Shown piece by piece: positions 1 to 9,650 of a DNA stretch of 64,000 bases (position 1 is its first letter; each line of letters opens with the position of its first letter). A model generated the notes under the pieces. The model saw only the letters and a list, made by a program, of their open reading frames with translations, ran no database searches and was not told the DNA's origin. A program made the position numbers and the translations under genes. The DNA comes from Neptuniibacter marinus (GTDB lineage: Bacteria; Pseudomonadota; Gammaproteobacteria; Pseudomonadales; Balneatricaceae): NCBI RefSeq assembly GCF_001597725.1, contig NZ_LUTR01000008.1, forward strand, positions 44,466-108,465, given 5' to 3'.

Positions 1-2747
1 CCAAGAATAGCGCCAGTCAGGCCTAAAGGAATAGCAAGCATTACAGAAATCGGCCAGCTGTAAGAGGAGAACACCCAAGCTAAGATTATGAAAATTAATG
101 TTAAAGCGAGCATTAAACCTAGTTTCATATCATCTAAGGTTTCTCGCTGGCTTTTATTTTTACCTTCGAAGCTTGCTGAAACACCGTACTGAGCAAGTAT
201 CTGATCAAGTTTGCTCGATTTTAGATCGGTGATGATCTCATCTGCATTGGCGATGGCTTCATCCAAATCCGCCGTTACTTTGATGGATAGTTGGCCATCG
301 ACACGGGTTAAGGTATCTAAGCCTTGTTTGGCGCGGAAGCTTACAACATTACTCAGTGGCGTCGTGCCCCCATCGGGTAGTACAACGGGGAGTTGTTCAA
401 TAATACTAAGGCGATCTCTTTCCTCCTCCGGTAGCTGAATGCGTACTTCTATTTCGTCTTGGCCTTGATAGAAGTTTTGCACCTCTAAACCATCAAATGC
501 TGCACGTAGCTGGCGGCCTACTGCATCTAAGGTCAGCCCTGCGGTTTTACCGGCGGGGGTTAGTTCGTAAATTAGTTGTGATTTTCCATAAGGCAGGTCA
601 TCGTCAATGTTGCTTAAACCTACATAGCTTTTTAACAGAGACTGAAGATCCAAAGAGGCTTGCTTTATATCGTGGATATCATTGCCTGCGAGTTTTACCT
701 CGATAGGTTTTCCAGGAGGTCCACTTGTTGCCACATCAATGGTGAACTTTTCAATGCCGGCTGGTACGGTGATCCGTTTGCGCCACTCTCGGTTAAATTC
801 TGTGGTACTCATTTCACGGTCGTCCCCTGGCTCTAATTCCACTAACAGTGAGCCGAATTCATCGCCACTATTGCCGGAGGCGGAGGTACGCGAAAAGGAG
901 GCACTACGTAAACGTTGGAAGGCGACTTTAATATTATCACCGCCAAGCTCTTTATCTGTTTCCTGCAAGGTGATATCCAAATGGCGGACAAACTTATCCA
1001 CTGTCGCTGAGTCTGTTCCTGCGCTGAATTGCACGTTGGCTGTCATTGTGTCGCGTTCAACCGCAGGGAAAAAAGTGAATTTGACCTTACCACCAAGAAT
1101 CAGTGCTATGGCTAAAATAAACATCCCTAGTGCGGTTGCTATGGTGGTCCAGCGGAACTCTACCGCTTTAGTAACGAGTCTCCTAAAAGGCCCATCTTTA
1201 AATTGGTTAAAACCGTTGTCTAGTCGAACACGTAGTTTAGATGGATGTAAATCTTTTATGTTCTTAATACTGTGGTGAAGGTGGCCTGGGAGAATGAGAA
1301 AGCATTCAACTAATGAGGCTAAAATAACGCAGATGACTACGGTGGGTATATCTATAAGGATGTTCCCAATAGTCCCACCAATCATGAGCAAAGGTAAAAA
1401 GGCGGCTATAGTGGTCAATGATGAGGCTATTACAGGGGCGAGCATGCGATGTGCTCCACCAATGGCGGCGTTTAATCCACTTTCTCCCATTTGGACATGA
1501 GTTAAGGTGTCCTCTCCCACAACAATAGCGTCATCAACGATAATACCTAACGCCATAATCAACCCAAATAGGCTGATCATATTAATGCTCCCACCAATGG
1601 CATAAAGTACCGCTAAGGTAGCCATAAATGAAACCGGAATACCAATAGTGACCCAAAAGGCAACGCGGGCATTGAGGAATAGGAAAAGGATGCAAATAAC
1701 TAAGATTAAACCGCTAATACCGTTTTTTAAGAGGAGGTTGATACGTTGTTTGACCGGTTGCCATTGTTCATCATAGGCGATCATTTGTATGTCAGCGGGT
1801 AGTGTCGGTCGCGTTTTTTCTAACCAATTATTGAGAATTTTTGCAGATTTAAGGGTGTCTTGGGTTTCTGTGCGGCGAAGCTGTAACATCGCTGCAGGTT
1901 CGCCTTGATATTGTAGTAGTACTTGACTGTCTTTGGCTTTTAAGGAGATCTCCGCAATATCGCCTAGGCGGATTAAACGTCCATCTTTATCAGTAATAAT
2001 GGGAAGCTGTCGAAAACCCTCTACATCGCGTTGTTGATTTAAACTGCGTATTTGCCGTGAACCATCGCCTTTAGCTGCGGTGCCTGCTGGCAGATCTAAA
2101 CTTCTTAATTTTATGCTCTCAGCGACTTGCCCCATGGTCATATCTAGCTCATGTAATTGAGCTGCCGGAAACTCGATGCTGATTTGTTGGTCAGGTAGGC
2201 CGATAAAATCTATCTTGTTAATACCTAGTGCTAAAAGCTCTTGTTCAAAGCGGTGCGCAAAGGTTCGTAACTCCTCCAATGTGCCTTTTTTACTGCTAAG
2301 AATTAAGCTGGCAATTTGCTCGTAGCGGATAACACGCTGAACTAAAGGCTCCTCAATATCACTAGGTAATTCATTACGCACACTATCTATTTTCTGTTTG
2401 ACTTCATCTAACAAAAAATCAACGTCGGTGTCTTCATCAACCTCGATACGAATAGATGCGGAGCTTTGTTGAGCCGTGGAATAGAGGGTGTCTATGCCAG
2501 TAAGAGATTTAAGTTCCTCTTCGATGGGTAAAATGATAGAGCTGGCAATATCCTCAGCAGCGGCACCACTCCAGATGACTTGTACTGTTATTACATCTAG
2601 CTCAAAGGTAGGAAAGAACTGAGTATTAAGCTTCTTTATACCCCAAACTCCCGCCAATATCATTAGCAGCATAAATAAGTTGGCAGCTACTCTATGGGTT
2701 GCAAAAGAGGCGGTTATATTTTGTAGCGAACCATTGTACTTACTCAT
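1..2747 (-). CDS. RND efflux permease, HAE1-like, 3' end cut by window
   Basis: Inner-membrane RND transporter of the AcrB/MexB superfamily, expected to export compounds using the proton gradient with the adaptor encoded just upstream. About 915 codons are visible of a family length near 1030, so the last membrane helices lie outside the window. Translation of the minus strand gives an N-terminal transmembrane segment, porter domains, and in the transmembrane helix 4 region the motif GIIVDDAIVVGE, whose paired Asp residues match the proton-relay acids of AcrB. The start ATG overlaps the stop of the adaptor gene by 8 bases, so the two are translationally coupled. The substrate cannot be inferred. 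No outer-membrane factor is visible; it may lie beyond the edge or be shared. Confidence 0.9.
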   Translation of the reverse strand, partial: MSKYNGSLQNITASFATHRVAANLFMLLMILAGVWGIKKLNTQFFPTFELDVITVQVIWSGAAAEDIASSIILPIEEELKSLTGIDTLYSTAQQSSASIRIEVDEDTDVDFLLDEVKQKIDSVRNELPSDIEEPLVQRVIRYEQIASLILSSKKGTLEELRTFAHRFEQELLALGINKIDFIGLPDQQISIEFPAAQLHELDMTMGQVAESIKLRSLDLPAGTAAKGDGSRQIRSLNQQRDVEGFRQLPIITDKDGRLIRLGDIAEISLKAKDSQVLLQYQGEPAAMLQLRRTETQDTLKSAKILNNWLEKTRPTLPADIQMIAYDEQWQPVKQRINLLLKNGISGLILVICILFLFLNARVAFWVTIGIPVSFMATLAVLYAIGGSINMISLFGLIMALGIIVDDAIVVGEDTLTHVQMGESGLNAAIGGAHRMLAPVIASSLTTIAAFLPLLMIGGTIGNILIDIPTVVICVILASLVECFLILPGHLHHSIKNIKDLHPSKLRVRLDNGFNQFKDGPFRRLVTKAVEFRWTTIATALGMFILAIALILGGKVKFTFFPAVERDTMTANVQFSAGTDSATVDKFVRHLDITLQETDKELGGDNIKVAFQRLRSASFSRTSASGNSGDEFGSLLVELEPGDDREMSTTEFNREWRKRITVPAGIEKFTIDVATSGPPGKPIEVKLAGNDIHDIKQASLDLQSLLKSYVGLSNIDDDLPYGKSQLIYELTPAGKTAGLTLDAVGRQLRAAFDGLEVQNFYQGQDEIEVRIQLPEEERDRLSIIEQLPVVLPDGGTTPLSNVVSFRAKQGLDTLTRVDGQLSIKVTADLDEAIANADEIITDLKSSKLDQILAQYGVSASFEGKNKSQRETLDDMKLGLMLALTLIFIILAWVFSSYSWPISVMLAIPLGLTGAIL

Positions 2748-4026
2748 CTTTTAGCCCCTTTGTTTCAGGGGATGTAAACTCTTTAACACGTAAACCGGTA
2801 ATCGCATTGGGTAGCTGTGTTGTTACTATAGAATCCCCAGCTTGAAGGTCAGGGCTAGTAATTAGGACTATGGGGTTGTTATCGGCGTCAGTACTATCCC
2901 CAATACGTTCAATTTGAACCGAAACTAAACGATCATCCACAACCTTGTATACCTTATTTAAACCATAGAGCGCGGTAGGGGGAACAGGAATGACTTTAGT
3001 GGTTGCAGGGAGCGTAACACTAATCGCCAAAGAGCGGCCCAGTTCTGGTTGATAATCCTGTTTTTGTATACTAAAAAATACGTCAACCCCTGCGCGTCCA
3101 CTATTAACTGCAGCGGCGATACGTTCTAAATTGAGCTCAATGGTGCGATTGTCGATCGTACCGGTTGCTGCAATCTCTTGTAATGAGTTTTTGTTTCTCA
3201 ATAAAGGAAGAATACGATTAGGAATTTGTGCGCGGACTTCTAAACGATCTAAACTGTAAAGCTCAACAATAGGATCCCCAGCACGAACGCGATCCCCTGG
3301 GGATACACTTAAACTTGCTACTCGGCCGCTAAAAGGTGCGTGGATTTTGGTGCGCGAAAGATCAAGTTTAGCTGCATCTAAAAGACTCGTTGTACGCATG
3401 AGCTGGGATTCTAATTGACGTAAACGATTTGGATGGTCAGCTATTGATTGTTCCCGTTGCGCAATAGATAAAGCTTGCTGTTGATAATCACGACGGGCTG
3501 AATCCAGTTGTTCTTGGCTTGTTAGTTTGCGTTTGATTAGATTTTCATAACGTTGAACCGTCTTGAGGCGTAGCTGCTGTAAGTTCTTTTCGATTTTTAG
3601 AGATTTTAGATCGGTCTTGTGACGTACTTTTTCGGTTTCAATCTGAGCGATAGTATTATCGACATCGGCTTGTCGTTGTTGAACTAGTAATTGTGTATCA
3701 CTATCGTCAAGTTGGACCAGAAGTTCATTTGGGTTAATAGCGCGCCCTTCATCGGTATAAACGTCTTTGACAAATGCAGTGACTGCTGCGGTTATTTTAC
3801 TGACACGTGGAGATTCTACTTTGCCATAAAGTGTGAGCACGGGTTGATGGAGTCCAAGCGCTGCTGGCACTGTACTTATGCTCCATATCTTTTCCGTCGT
3901 AGGGCGAGAGGGTGCTTGGGGCTTGGTCATCATCAGGAAAGCGAACACGGCAATGGCGGCCCCAATAATAAGTAGAGGTAGAATCCATTTTAAGTGGGTG
4001 TTTTGTTTTACTTTCACTTCGGTCAT
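2740..4026 (-). CDS. RND periplasmic adaptor (membrane fusion protein)
   Basis: HlyD/AcrA-type adaptor, 428 residues, linking the RND permease to an outer-membrane channel. A single N-terminal membrane anchor lies at about residues 14-33. It is followed by the first half of a lipoyl domain near 78-100, a long coiled-coil hairpin rich in Gln, Arg and Leu at about 110-215, the second lipoyl half near 228-250 (HAPFSGRV, then SPGDRV), and beta-barrel and membrane-proximal domains. It is the first gene of the operon and its stop overlaps the permease start. It has a membrane anchor rather than a lipobox. No regulator gene is adjacent, and the divergent gene is an unrelated hydrolase. Confidence 0.92.
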   Translation of the reverse strand: MTEVKVKQNTHLKWILPLLIIGAAIAVFAFLMMTKPQAPSRPTTEKIWSISTVPAALGLHQPVLTLYGKVESPRVSKITAAVTAFVKDVYTDEGRAINPNELLVQLDDSDTQLLVQQRQADVDNTIAQIETEKVRHKTDLKSLKIEKNLQQLRLKTVQRYENLIKRKLTSQEQLDSARRDYQQQALSIAQREQSIADHPNRLRQLESQLMRTTSLLDAAKLDLSRTKIHAPFSGRVASLSVSPGDRVRAGDPIVELYSLDRLEVRAQIPNRILPLLRNKNSLQEIAATGTIDNRTIELNLERIAAAVNSGRAGVDVFFSIQKQDYQPELGRSLAISVTLPATTKVIPVPPTALYGLNKVYKVVDDRLVSVQIERIGDSTDADNNPIVLITSPDLQAGDSIVTTQLPNAITGLRVKEFTSPETKGLKDE

Positions 4027-4259
4027 GTCATTTCCGTATTCAGGCAGTAAGCATGTTTATTATGTGAACGGGCTAATATTAGCCGAACCCTATATTAATG
4101 ATCATTTATCGTTTCGTATATCTACAATCTTTGAAACTATGTACTTAGTATCGATGTTTATGGAATAGTGAGTATGACCACCGAAGATTGTGATTGTTCA
4201 CGTTGCCGCTTTAGATTGTGCTAACGTGCTATTAATTATGACCATGAAAAGGAGTTTGT

Positions 4260-5111
4260 ATGCATACTGATAGTGTACGCTGCTTAAACGCAACTGGATT
4301 TCACAATATGGTATATCACGAATGGGGTAGTCGTGATAATGCTCGTGTGCTTGTGTGTGTGCATGGATTGGCGCGAAATAGCCGTGATTTTGATGAGTTG
4401 GCTTTAGCTTTGTCTCGCGAATATCGAGTGATCTGCCCTGATATTGTTGGGCGAGGAGCAAGCGAGTGGCTACCTTCAGGTCAAACTTATGATATTCCCC
4501 AGTATTTAAGTGATATGACGACCCTACTAGCCCGTTTAAATGTAGATACAGTGGACTGGATTGGAACATCGATGGGTGGGATTATCGGGATCTGTTTAGC
4601 GGCCCTGCCTAATTCCCCGATTAAACATTTAGTGCTGAATGATATTGGTGCTTTTGTGCCAGCTACTGCGTTACAGCGTATTGCCGAATACCTAGGCGAT
4701 AAGCATTTTCAAAGCTTGTCGGATGTTGAGCAGTATATGCGCAGTACCTATCTGTCATTTAACAACCTAACTGACAAGCAGTGGCGTCACTTAGCAAAGT
4801 ATGGCTCACGGTTACAGGGTAATGGTGAATATGCCTTGCACTATGATCCCGCGATTGCTGAAGCTGCTAAGCATAGTTGTAGTGATGATGTTGACCTTTG
4901 GCCTTTCTGGTCGGCTATTAAAATCCCTCAGTTATTAATCTGGGGTGAGGAATCAGATGTGTTGCCAGAAAAGACGGTACGAGCTATGCAGGCGAATGAT
5001 CAGCTGGAGTTATTCACTATACCTAGAATAGGGCACGTTCCCTCTTTGATGGAGCGCCCACAGATTGAAAAAGTTAAGATGTGGTTGCGTGAACAACATA
5101 GACATAATTAA
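4260..5111 (+). CDS. alpha/beta hydrolase
   Basis: Cytoplasmic alpha/beta-fold hydrolase of 283 residues; the substrate is unknown. The oxyanion region VHGLARN is near residue 34-40. The nucleophile elbow GTSMGG places Ser104, the probable acid is Asp233 in WGEESDVL, and the catalytic His is His259 in RIGHVP. AAGGAG lies just before the ATG. There is no signal peptide. It is followed after 42 bases by the glycerate-kinase-like gene on the same strand, so they may be co-transcribed. Esterase, lactonase and C-C hydrolase activities are all possible for this family. Confidence 0.88.
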   Translation: MHTDSVRCLNATGFHNMVYHEWGSRDNARVLVCVHGLARNSRDFDELALALSREYRVICPDIVGRGASEWLPSGQTYDIPQYLSDMTTLLARLNVDTVDWIGTSMGGIIGICLAALPNSPIKHLVLNDIGAFVPATALQRIAEYLGDKHFQSLSDVEQYMRSTYLSFNNLTDKQWRHLAKYGSRLQGNGEYALHYDPAIAEAAKHSCSDDVDLWPFWSAIKIPQLLIWGEESDVLPEKTVRAMQANDQLELFTIPRIGHVPSLMERPQIEKVKMWLREQHRHN

Positions 5112-5153
5112 AGCACTGCCTACTATATTTGAGCGGACTATAAAGGAGTTTAG

Positions 5154-6173
5154 ATGAGCGTACTAACACGTTGGCCACAAGATCAGCTTTGTTTAAGTGA
5201 CCAAGAGCGTAAAGATGCAGTAGATGCGGTAGAGAAAGCTTTTGCCTCAACGCTTGAATCCTTGAAAGTGGATATTGGGCTAGTCGATATGTTTGAAGCG
5301 ATTTATGTTCCTTTAGGGGCATGGCTAGCTTGTAGAAAACGACAGAAAACAGGCCCGCTTGTCATCGGCATAAACGGAGCGCAAGGGGCGGGAAAATCAA
5401 CCCTATTTAATTTACTAGAAGTGATTCTTACTGAAGGTTTTAATTTTAAGGTTGTTGGCTTTTCTATAGATGATCTCTATAAAACCTATGATGAGCGCGT
5501 TGAGCTGTCGGAAGCCGTACACCCTTTATTGCGTACAAGAGGGGTCCCAGGCACTCATGATGTTGAGTTGGGAATAGAGATTCTTAATTCGTTAAAAAAT
5601 AGTGATGAGCATACCGTCACTAAGATTCCCGTTTTTGATAAATCTACAGATGACCGTTGCCAAGCAGCGGTTTGGCAAGAGTGGGTTGGGCCTGCTGATA
5701 TTATCGTCTTTGAAGGGTGGTGTGTCGGTGCAGATCCGCAAAAAGCGGATGCTTTATTAGAACCGATTAATGAGCTTGAAAGGGATAAAGACTCCAGTGG
5801 TTTATGGCGTGATTATGTTAATGCGCAACTATCCGGTGTTTATCAAGATCTTTTCTCCATGATAGAGGTACTTATAATGTTAAAAGTACCGAGCATGGAT
5901 GCGGTTTTTGAGTGGCGTTCACTACAAGAGAAAAAGTTAGCGGAGCGGGTCAAATATATTTATGACACTCAACAGCCAACCGAGCATTTACGGATTATGA
6001 ATGAAGAGCAAATTAAGAGCTTTATTCAGCACTACGAGCGGTTGACTCGGCATATGTTGGAAGAGATGCCAGATCGTGCCGATATATCCCTGTTTTTGAA
6101 TAAAAATCATAAAATTTCAGAGATAAGGATTAATAGCCCACTCAAATATTGTGGGTTAAAGTCTAATAGCTAA
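5154..6173 (+). CDS. P-loop kinase of the D-glycerate 3-kinase / YggC type
   Basis: A 339-residue protein with a Walker A motif GAQGAGKST at about residues 75-83, followed by a DDLYKTYDER segment and PGTHD and FEGWCVG motifs, the arrangement of plant-type glycerate 3-kinase and its bacterial relatives. These phosphorylate D-glycerate to 3-phosphoglycerate, although substrate specificity in this branch is often unproven. It has a good ribosome site (AAAGGAG) 7 bases before the ATG. Glycerate metabolism genes are not present nearby, so the exact substrate is an inference. A uridine-kinase-like P-loop phosphotransferase is the alternative. Confidence 0.8.
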   Translation: MSVLTRWPQDQLCLSDQERKDAVDAVEKAFASTLESLKVDIGLVDMFEAIYVPLGAWLACRKRQKTGPLVIGINGAQGAGKSTLFNLLEVILTEGFNFKVVGFSIDDLYKTYDERVELSEAVHPLLRTRGVPGTHDVELGIEILNSLKNSDEHTVTKIPVFDKSTDDRCQAAVWQEWVGPADIIVFEGWCVGADPQKADALLEPINELERDKDSSGLWRDYVNAQLSGVYQDLFSMIEVLIMLKVPSMDAVFEWRSLQEKKLAERVKYIYDTQQPTEHLRIMNEEQIKSFIQHYERLTRHMLEEMPDRADISLFLNKNHKISEIRINSPLKYCGLKSNS

Positions 6174-6260
6174 GCTTCCTAATAATCGATGTAGAGGGCT
6201 TAGCTTTTCAGTTAAATGATAGGCTAGTGCTGGGTAAAAAAGGGCTATGCTTATGGTCCG

Positions 6261-6947
6261 CTAAATAGGTAAAAATGTCATAGATGCCGCACCTTGAACA
6301 ACGCGGTTAATCGTTCGGTTAGTTTTGTCTGCAATAATATCGGCCATAAGGTCTTGAATGCCTATAAGTTTACCTAGGATTCTCTCGTAACTGTAATTAC
6401 TGATCCCTTCTGGTGAGATGCCGTTACTCAATATATAGAGCTGTCCGGATGGATCTTTGCGATTGTTCAGATGCCAAGCGATAGATTCGAGGTTGCGTGC
6501 AGAGTTATAAAGCTTCTGTTGGTCTAGATCGTCTAAGAAAAAAATCTCTTTCTTCCCATCATAAGCTGCATTAAGCATACCTGTAATTCCTGCCATTAAC
6601 GCGAAGACACGATCACCCTTAAACTCATCCGAGAAGGCTAAAGGTACAGCAGAAATTCCATCAGAATAGTTAAGTTCAGCGAACCCATTGGGAAGTCGTT
6701 CTGCTGGAAAAAGCTGTTCTAAACGCATGTTAAGCGTCATACCTTCAATTTTTCTAAGTTCCTTTGGATTACGTTTGTAGAGTTTAATCGTGAGCTCTTT
6801 TGTAAGTTTATGCCATTCTTTGATATTAACGTCTGCAACCATATCAATGTCAGATTTAGCTAAGTTTTTGACCTCGAACGGCTTTGCATTTTTATCTAAA
6901 CAGCCAGTAATTAGAAATAACGAAATAATAACCAAAATAAAACGCAT
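6261..6947 (-). CDS. hypothetical lipoprotein
   Basis: A 228-residue protein starting with an N-terminal hydrophobic signal and a lipobox ending at Cys16 (ITGC), so it should be lipid-anchored. I chose the ATG at 6947 because AAGGGA lies just upstream and the signal peptide begins there; a longer reading to 7043 adds 32 residues that do not belong to a signal. The mature part is mostly helical with no motif I recognise. The stretch near the end (DLMADIIADKTNRTINRVVQ) looks amphipathic. Its neighbours, glycerate-kinase-like and pdxH, do not suggest a role. Confidence 0.75.
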   Translation of the reverse strand: MRFILVIISLFLITGCLDKNAKPFEVKNLAKSDIDMVADVNIKEWHKLTKELTIKLYKRNPKELRKIEGMTLNMRLEQLFPAERLPNGFAELNYSDGISAVPLAFSDEFKGDRVFALMAGITGMLNAAYDGKKEIFFLDDLDQQKLYNSARNLESIAWHLNNRKDPSGQLYILSNGISPEGISNYSYERILGKLIGIQDLMADIIADKTNRTINRVVQGAASMTFLPI

Positions 6948-7244
6948 AAATTCCCTTAATGATGCGTAGCGGGTGACAGTAGCAACTATATAGGTAATGC
7001 TGAATAAGGTACAAGTTAACAAGGAATAAGAACATATAAACATTCATATATGTTTGAATACGAAAGGTTTAACTGCCCCCAGTAGGCAGCCTTTGTATTA
7101 AGGTGTAAGGACTGACTTGTCTTATCTGCTCGTAATGATTAAATGGGCTGGTGGCTATTTTGACCGCTCTTATTTGCTGTGGTCCTTAATGATATAGTTC
7201 GCTTTATTTTTTACTGAACATAGACATTAACTTGAGACATATTT

Positions 7245-7892
7245 ATGAAAGCGAAAGGTGATCTCACCACTACCCGTCGAGAATATATAGCTGCCCCTCT
7301 CAGTGAAGCAGGATTAAATATAGATCCTCTCGTTCAGTTTTCTGAGTGGATGGATACAGCACTCTCGGTCACGCCTGATGATGCCACTTCCATGACCTTA
7401 GCGACGGCTAATTCATCGGGCATGCCCTCGGCACGTATCGTATTGTTAAAACATTTTGGTGAAGAGGGGTTTGCCTGGTACACGGACTATCGCAGCCAGA
7501 AGGGCGCTGATCTAGCGGAAAATCCTCAAGCGGAATTGATGTTTTACTGGTACGGTCTAGAGCGGCAGGTCCGAATTCAAGGCAGAGTAGAAAAACTATC
7601 GCTTTCTCAGGGAAAGAAATACTTTGAGGAACGTCCTCTTGGAAGCCGTTTAAGCGCAGCGGCTTCTTGTCAAAGCCACCCTATTGCCAGTAGAGAAGAA
7701 TTAGAGCTAGCTGTGCAGCGTTTAGAGCAACAACACCAAGATGGACAGATCCCTCATCCTGAAGAGTGGGGAGGATATATTTTAAAACCTACGCGGTTTG
7801 AGTTTTGGCAAGGTCGAGAAAGTCGACTACATGATCGTTTTCAATTTAATCTGACCGAGAGCGGTTGGCAGATACAGAGGTTGCAACCATGA
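7245..7892 (+). CDS. pdxH: pyridoxine/pyridoxamine 5'-phosphate oxidase
   Basis: FMN-dependent oxidase making pyridoxal 5'-phosphate from pyridoxine or pyridoxamine 5'-phosphate, the last step of vitamin B6 synthesis and salvage. It has 215 residues, close to the 218 of E. coli. Recognisable family segments are the PSARIVLLK flavin-binding strand, the FYWYGLERQVRIQG core, the RPLGSRLSAAAS region and the C-terminal GRESRLHDR. Its stop overlaps the start of the carboxylesterase gene by 4 bases (ATGA), so the pair is translationally coupled. The protein ends in RLQP, close to the usual RLAP end of the family. Confidence 0.95.
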   Translation: MKAKGDLTTTRREYIAAPLSEAGLNIDPLVQFSEWMDTALSVTPDDATSMTLATANSSGMPSARIVLLKHFGEEGFAWYTDYRSQKGADLAENPQAELMFYWYGLERQVRIQGRVEKLSLSQGKKYFEERPLGSRLSAAASCQSHPIASREELELAVQRLEQQHQDGQIPHPEEWGGYILKPTRFEFWQGRESRLHDRFQFNLTESGWQIQRLQP

Positions 7893-8566
7893 GTAGCGAA
7901 ACTGAAGCGACCTTAGTTCGCGTTGAACCAGAATCTACACCTAGTACTTGTATTATTTGGTTGCATGGATTGGGTGCCGATGGCTACGATTTTGAACCGA
8001 TAATACCTTACTTAAAGCTCCCTAAATCGAGTGCGGTACGTTTTTTATTTCCCCATGCAGAGGTGATGCCTGTAACGGTTAATGGCGGAGCACCGATGCG
8101 GGCATGGTACGATATTTTAGAAATGAATGTAGGCCGTAAAGTGGATAAGGCTACATTGATTGCATCTAGCGAGAGGATACAGCGCCTGATCGATGAGCAG
8201 ATTGCTGAAGGCATTCCTGCGGATAAGATTCTGTTAGCCGGTTTCTCACAAGGTGGTGCAGTTGCCTATCATGCCGCTTTAACATATCCCAAATCCTTGG
8301 CTGGCTTAGTTGCTTTGTCTACTTATATGGCGACCGCTGAGGAAATTAAACTACAGCGCCAATCGAGTAATTATCAAATTCCTATTTGGGTTGCCCATGG
8401 TGAGCGAGATGAAGTTGTTCAGCTTGCGCTTGGCGAGCAAGCGCTGACTGCATTGAAGGATATGAATTATAACGCGTTATGGACTACTTACCCTATGGGG
8501 CATGAAGTCATGATGGAAGAGATCGAAGCCTTAGGTTGCTGGATGGCTCAGCAGCTTAAGCTTTAA
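7889..8566 (+). CDS. carboxylesterase / phospholipase family hydrolase
   Basis: Abhydrolase_2-type serine esterase of 225 residues. The oxyanion segment LHGLGADGYDF is at about 25-35. The nucleophile elbow GFSQGG gives Ser120, with Asp174 (HGERDEVV) and His205 (GHEV) completing the triad. The start overlaps the pdxH stop (ATGA), which supports this ATG over an in-frame upstream one inside pdxH. It is 12 bases upstream of the SlyD-like gene, so pdxH, the esterase and slyD-like probably form one transcript. Family members hydrolyse short acyl esters; the physiological substrate is unknown. Confidence 0.92.
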   Translation: MSSETEATLVRVEPESTPSTCIIWLHGLGADGYDFEPIIPYLKLPKSSAVRFLFPHAEVMPVTVNGGAPMRAWYDILEMNVGRKVDKATLIASSERIQRLIDEQIAEGIPADKILLAGFSQGGAVAYHAALTYPKSLAGLVALSTYMATAEEIKLQRQSSNYQIPIWVAHGERDEVVQLALGEQALTALKDMNYNALWTTYPMGHEVMMEEIEALGCWMAQQLKL

Positions 8567-8578
8567 GTCGGAGAGTGT

Positions 8579-9046
8579 ATGAAGATTGCAAATAATAAAG
8601 TTGTTAAGTTTCATTATGCCTTAGTTAATGCTGATGGCGAAGTATTAGATGGCTCCCGTGGGGGCGACCCTTTACCTTATCTGCATGGACATAAAAACAT
8701 TGTGCCGGGTTTAGAGCAGGCCATGTTGGGTCACAGTGTCGGTGATAAATTCAAGATTAAGGTGTCACCTGAGCAAGGCTATGGGCTGCGTGATGAAGAC
8801 AAAGTCTCATTGGTTGAACGTGCGTCTTTCGAGGGGTTCACCGAATTAGCTGAAGGCATGGTTTGTCAGATGGAGGATGAGCAGGGTGATCTTCAGCTTG
8901 TCTCAATTACCAAAATTGATGAAGAGGAGGTGACGGTTGATGCGAATCATCCTTTTGCCGGTCTTGAACTCAATTTTGATGTGGAAATTATGGACATCAG
9001 AGATGCAACAGAAGATGAGTTGTCTGCTGGACGTATTGAACTATAA
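8579..9046 (+). CDS. FKBP-type peptidyl-prolyl isomerase, SlyD-like
   Basis: A 155-residue FKBP of the SlyD/SlpA group with an inserted chaperone (IF) domain. The FKBP core runs from the start (VVKFHYAL, LPYLHGHKNIVPGLE) and is interrupted at about residues 70-125 by the IF insert, resuming with LNFDVEIMDI. It would catalyse proline isomerisation and assist folding in the cytoplasm. The His/Cys-rich metal-binding tail of E. coli SlyD is absent, so nickel handling is not supported. The ribosome site GGAGAG lies 12 bases after the esterase stop. Confidence 0.93.
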   Translation: MKIANNKVVKFHYALVNADGEVLDGSRGGDPLPYLHGHKNIVPGLEQAMLGHSVGDKFKIKVSPEQGYGLRDEDKVSLVERASFEGFTELAEGMVCQMEDEQGDLQLVSITKIDEEEVTVDANHPFAGLELNFDVEIMDIRDATEDELSAGRIEL

Positions 9047-9131
9047 ACTTTTTAAAGTTATAAAACCGTTTAAATAAAGCCGTACGCAGTAGCGATTACC
9101 TTCAAGCTACCGTGAATATTTGGAAATTATC

Positions 9132-9320
9132 ATGCGTTTAATATTAGCTTTGCTTATACCTTGGTTACAGTTTTTTACTATTGGTCGTCCAATTGCCGGC
9201 ATTATCTGTTTGATTTTACAGATCACGGTTGTCGGTTGGATTCCTGCCGCTATTTGGTCAGTGTATGCACTAAGCCAGTATAAAACTGATCAGAAAATTA
9301 AGGATGCATTAGATCGATAG
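9132..9320 (+). CDS. Pmp3/YqaE-like small membrane protein
   Basis: A 62-residue protein with two hydrophobic helices separated by a short turn (FTIGRPIAGIICLILQITVV and GWIPAAIWSVYAL). This is the layout of the UPF0057 (Pmp3/YqaE) membrane peptides, which are associated with salt and membrane stress in other organisms. I take the ATG at 9132, with TGGA 7 bases upstream; an ATG four codons earlier lies in the same frame. It stands alone between the slyD-like gene and a strong terminator. Family membership is judged from length and pattern, not a clear motif. Confidence 0.72.
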   Translation: MRLILALLIPWLQFFTIGRPIAGIICLILQITVVGWIPAAIWSVYALSQYKTDQKIKDALDR

Positions 9321-9338
9321 TATTGCTTTGCTATCGAT
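9313..9338 (+). repeat. 8-bp inverted repeat overlapping the end of the Pmp3-like gene
   Basis: ATCGATAG at 9313-9320 is matched by CTATCGAT at 9331-9338 around a 10-base loop. It includes the stop codon and sits upstream of the terminator hairpin, probably as part of the transcript end structure. Confidence 0.5.
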
Positions 9339-9352
9339 TCTTACTCCTAGCT

Positions 9353-9377
9353 AAGCCGTTGAATAAACGGCTTTTTT
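9353..9377 (+). terminator. rho-independent terminator
   Basis: Arms AAGCCGTT and AACGGCTT flank a 5-base loop and are followed by a run of T. It ends the 7245-9320 transcript and lies just before the convergent 88-residue gene. Confidence 0.85.
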
Positions 9378-9383
9378 ATGTCT

Positions 9384-9650
9384 TTATTTTACTTTTTCCT
9401 GCCATTCTAAATCTCCTATTTGAACTTTTAACCACTCAAACCCTATCTTCTTAGCAACGGCGGCTGCGCCATCTAAGCTTTTAAATTCACGTTCCTTTTT
9501 TGAGCGTTGTAGTTCAAGTGTAAAAACCTCTTCATGTTTAGTGACAAATTTTAGTGTCCAGCCTCGTGCCATAGAGATCGGTATTGCTTGGCAAGAATCA
9601 AATACACCTGCCTTAAAAAGAAGTCTTATTTCTTTCTCTTGCATATTCAT
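9384..9650 (-). CDS. hypothetical small protein, 88 residues
   Basis: An unrecognised 88-residue cytoplasmic protein. It is rich in Lys and Glu, has no signal or membrane segment, and appears to be a mixed alpha/beta fold: a strand-like WTLKFVTKHEEVFTLELQR is followed by an amphipathic helix FKSLDGAAAVAKKIGFEW. The helix pattern recalls small phage- or plasmid-borne accessory proteins, but this is only an impression. AAGGAA precedes the ATG at a suitable distance. It is transcribed away from a very AT-rich gap, and its end is 7 bases from the opposing terminator. Confidence 0.6.
   Translation of the reverse strand: MNMQEKEIRLLFKAGVFDSCQAIPISMARGWTLKFVTKHEEVFTLELQRSKKEREFKSLDGAAAVAKKIGFEWLKVQIGDLEWQEKVK

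Noticed and set aside
211..1500. Several plus-strand reading frames
   Set aside because: They lie opposite the RND permease, whose minus-strand translation is clearly a real protein with family motifs.
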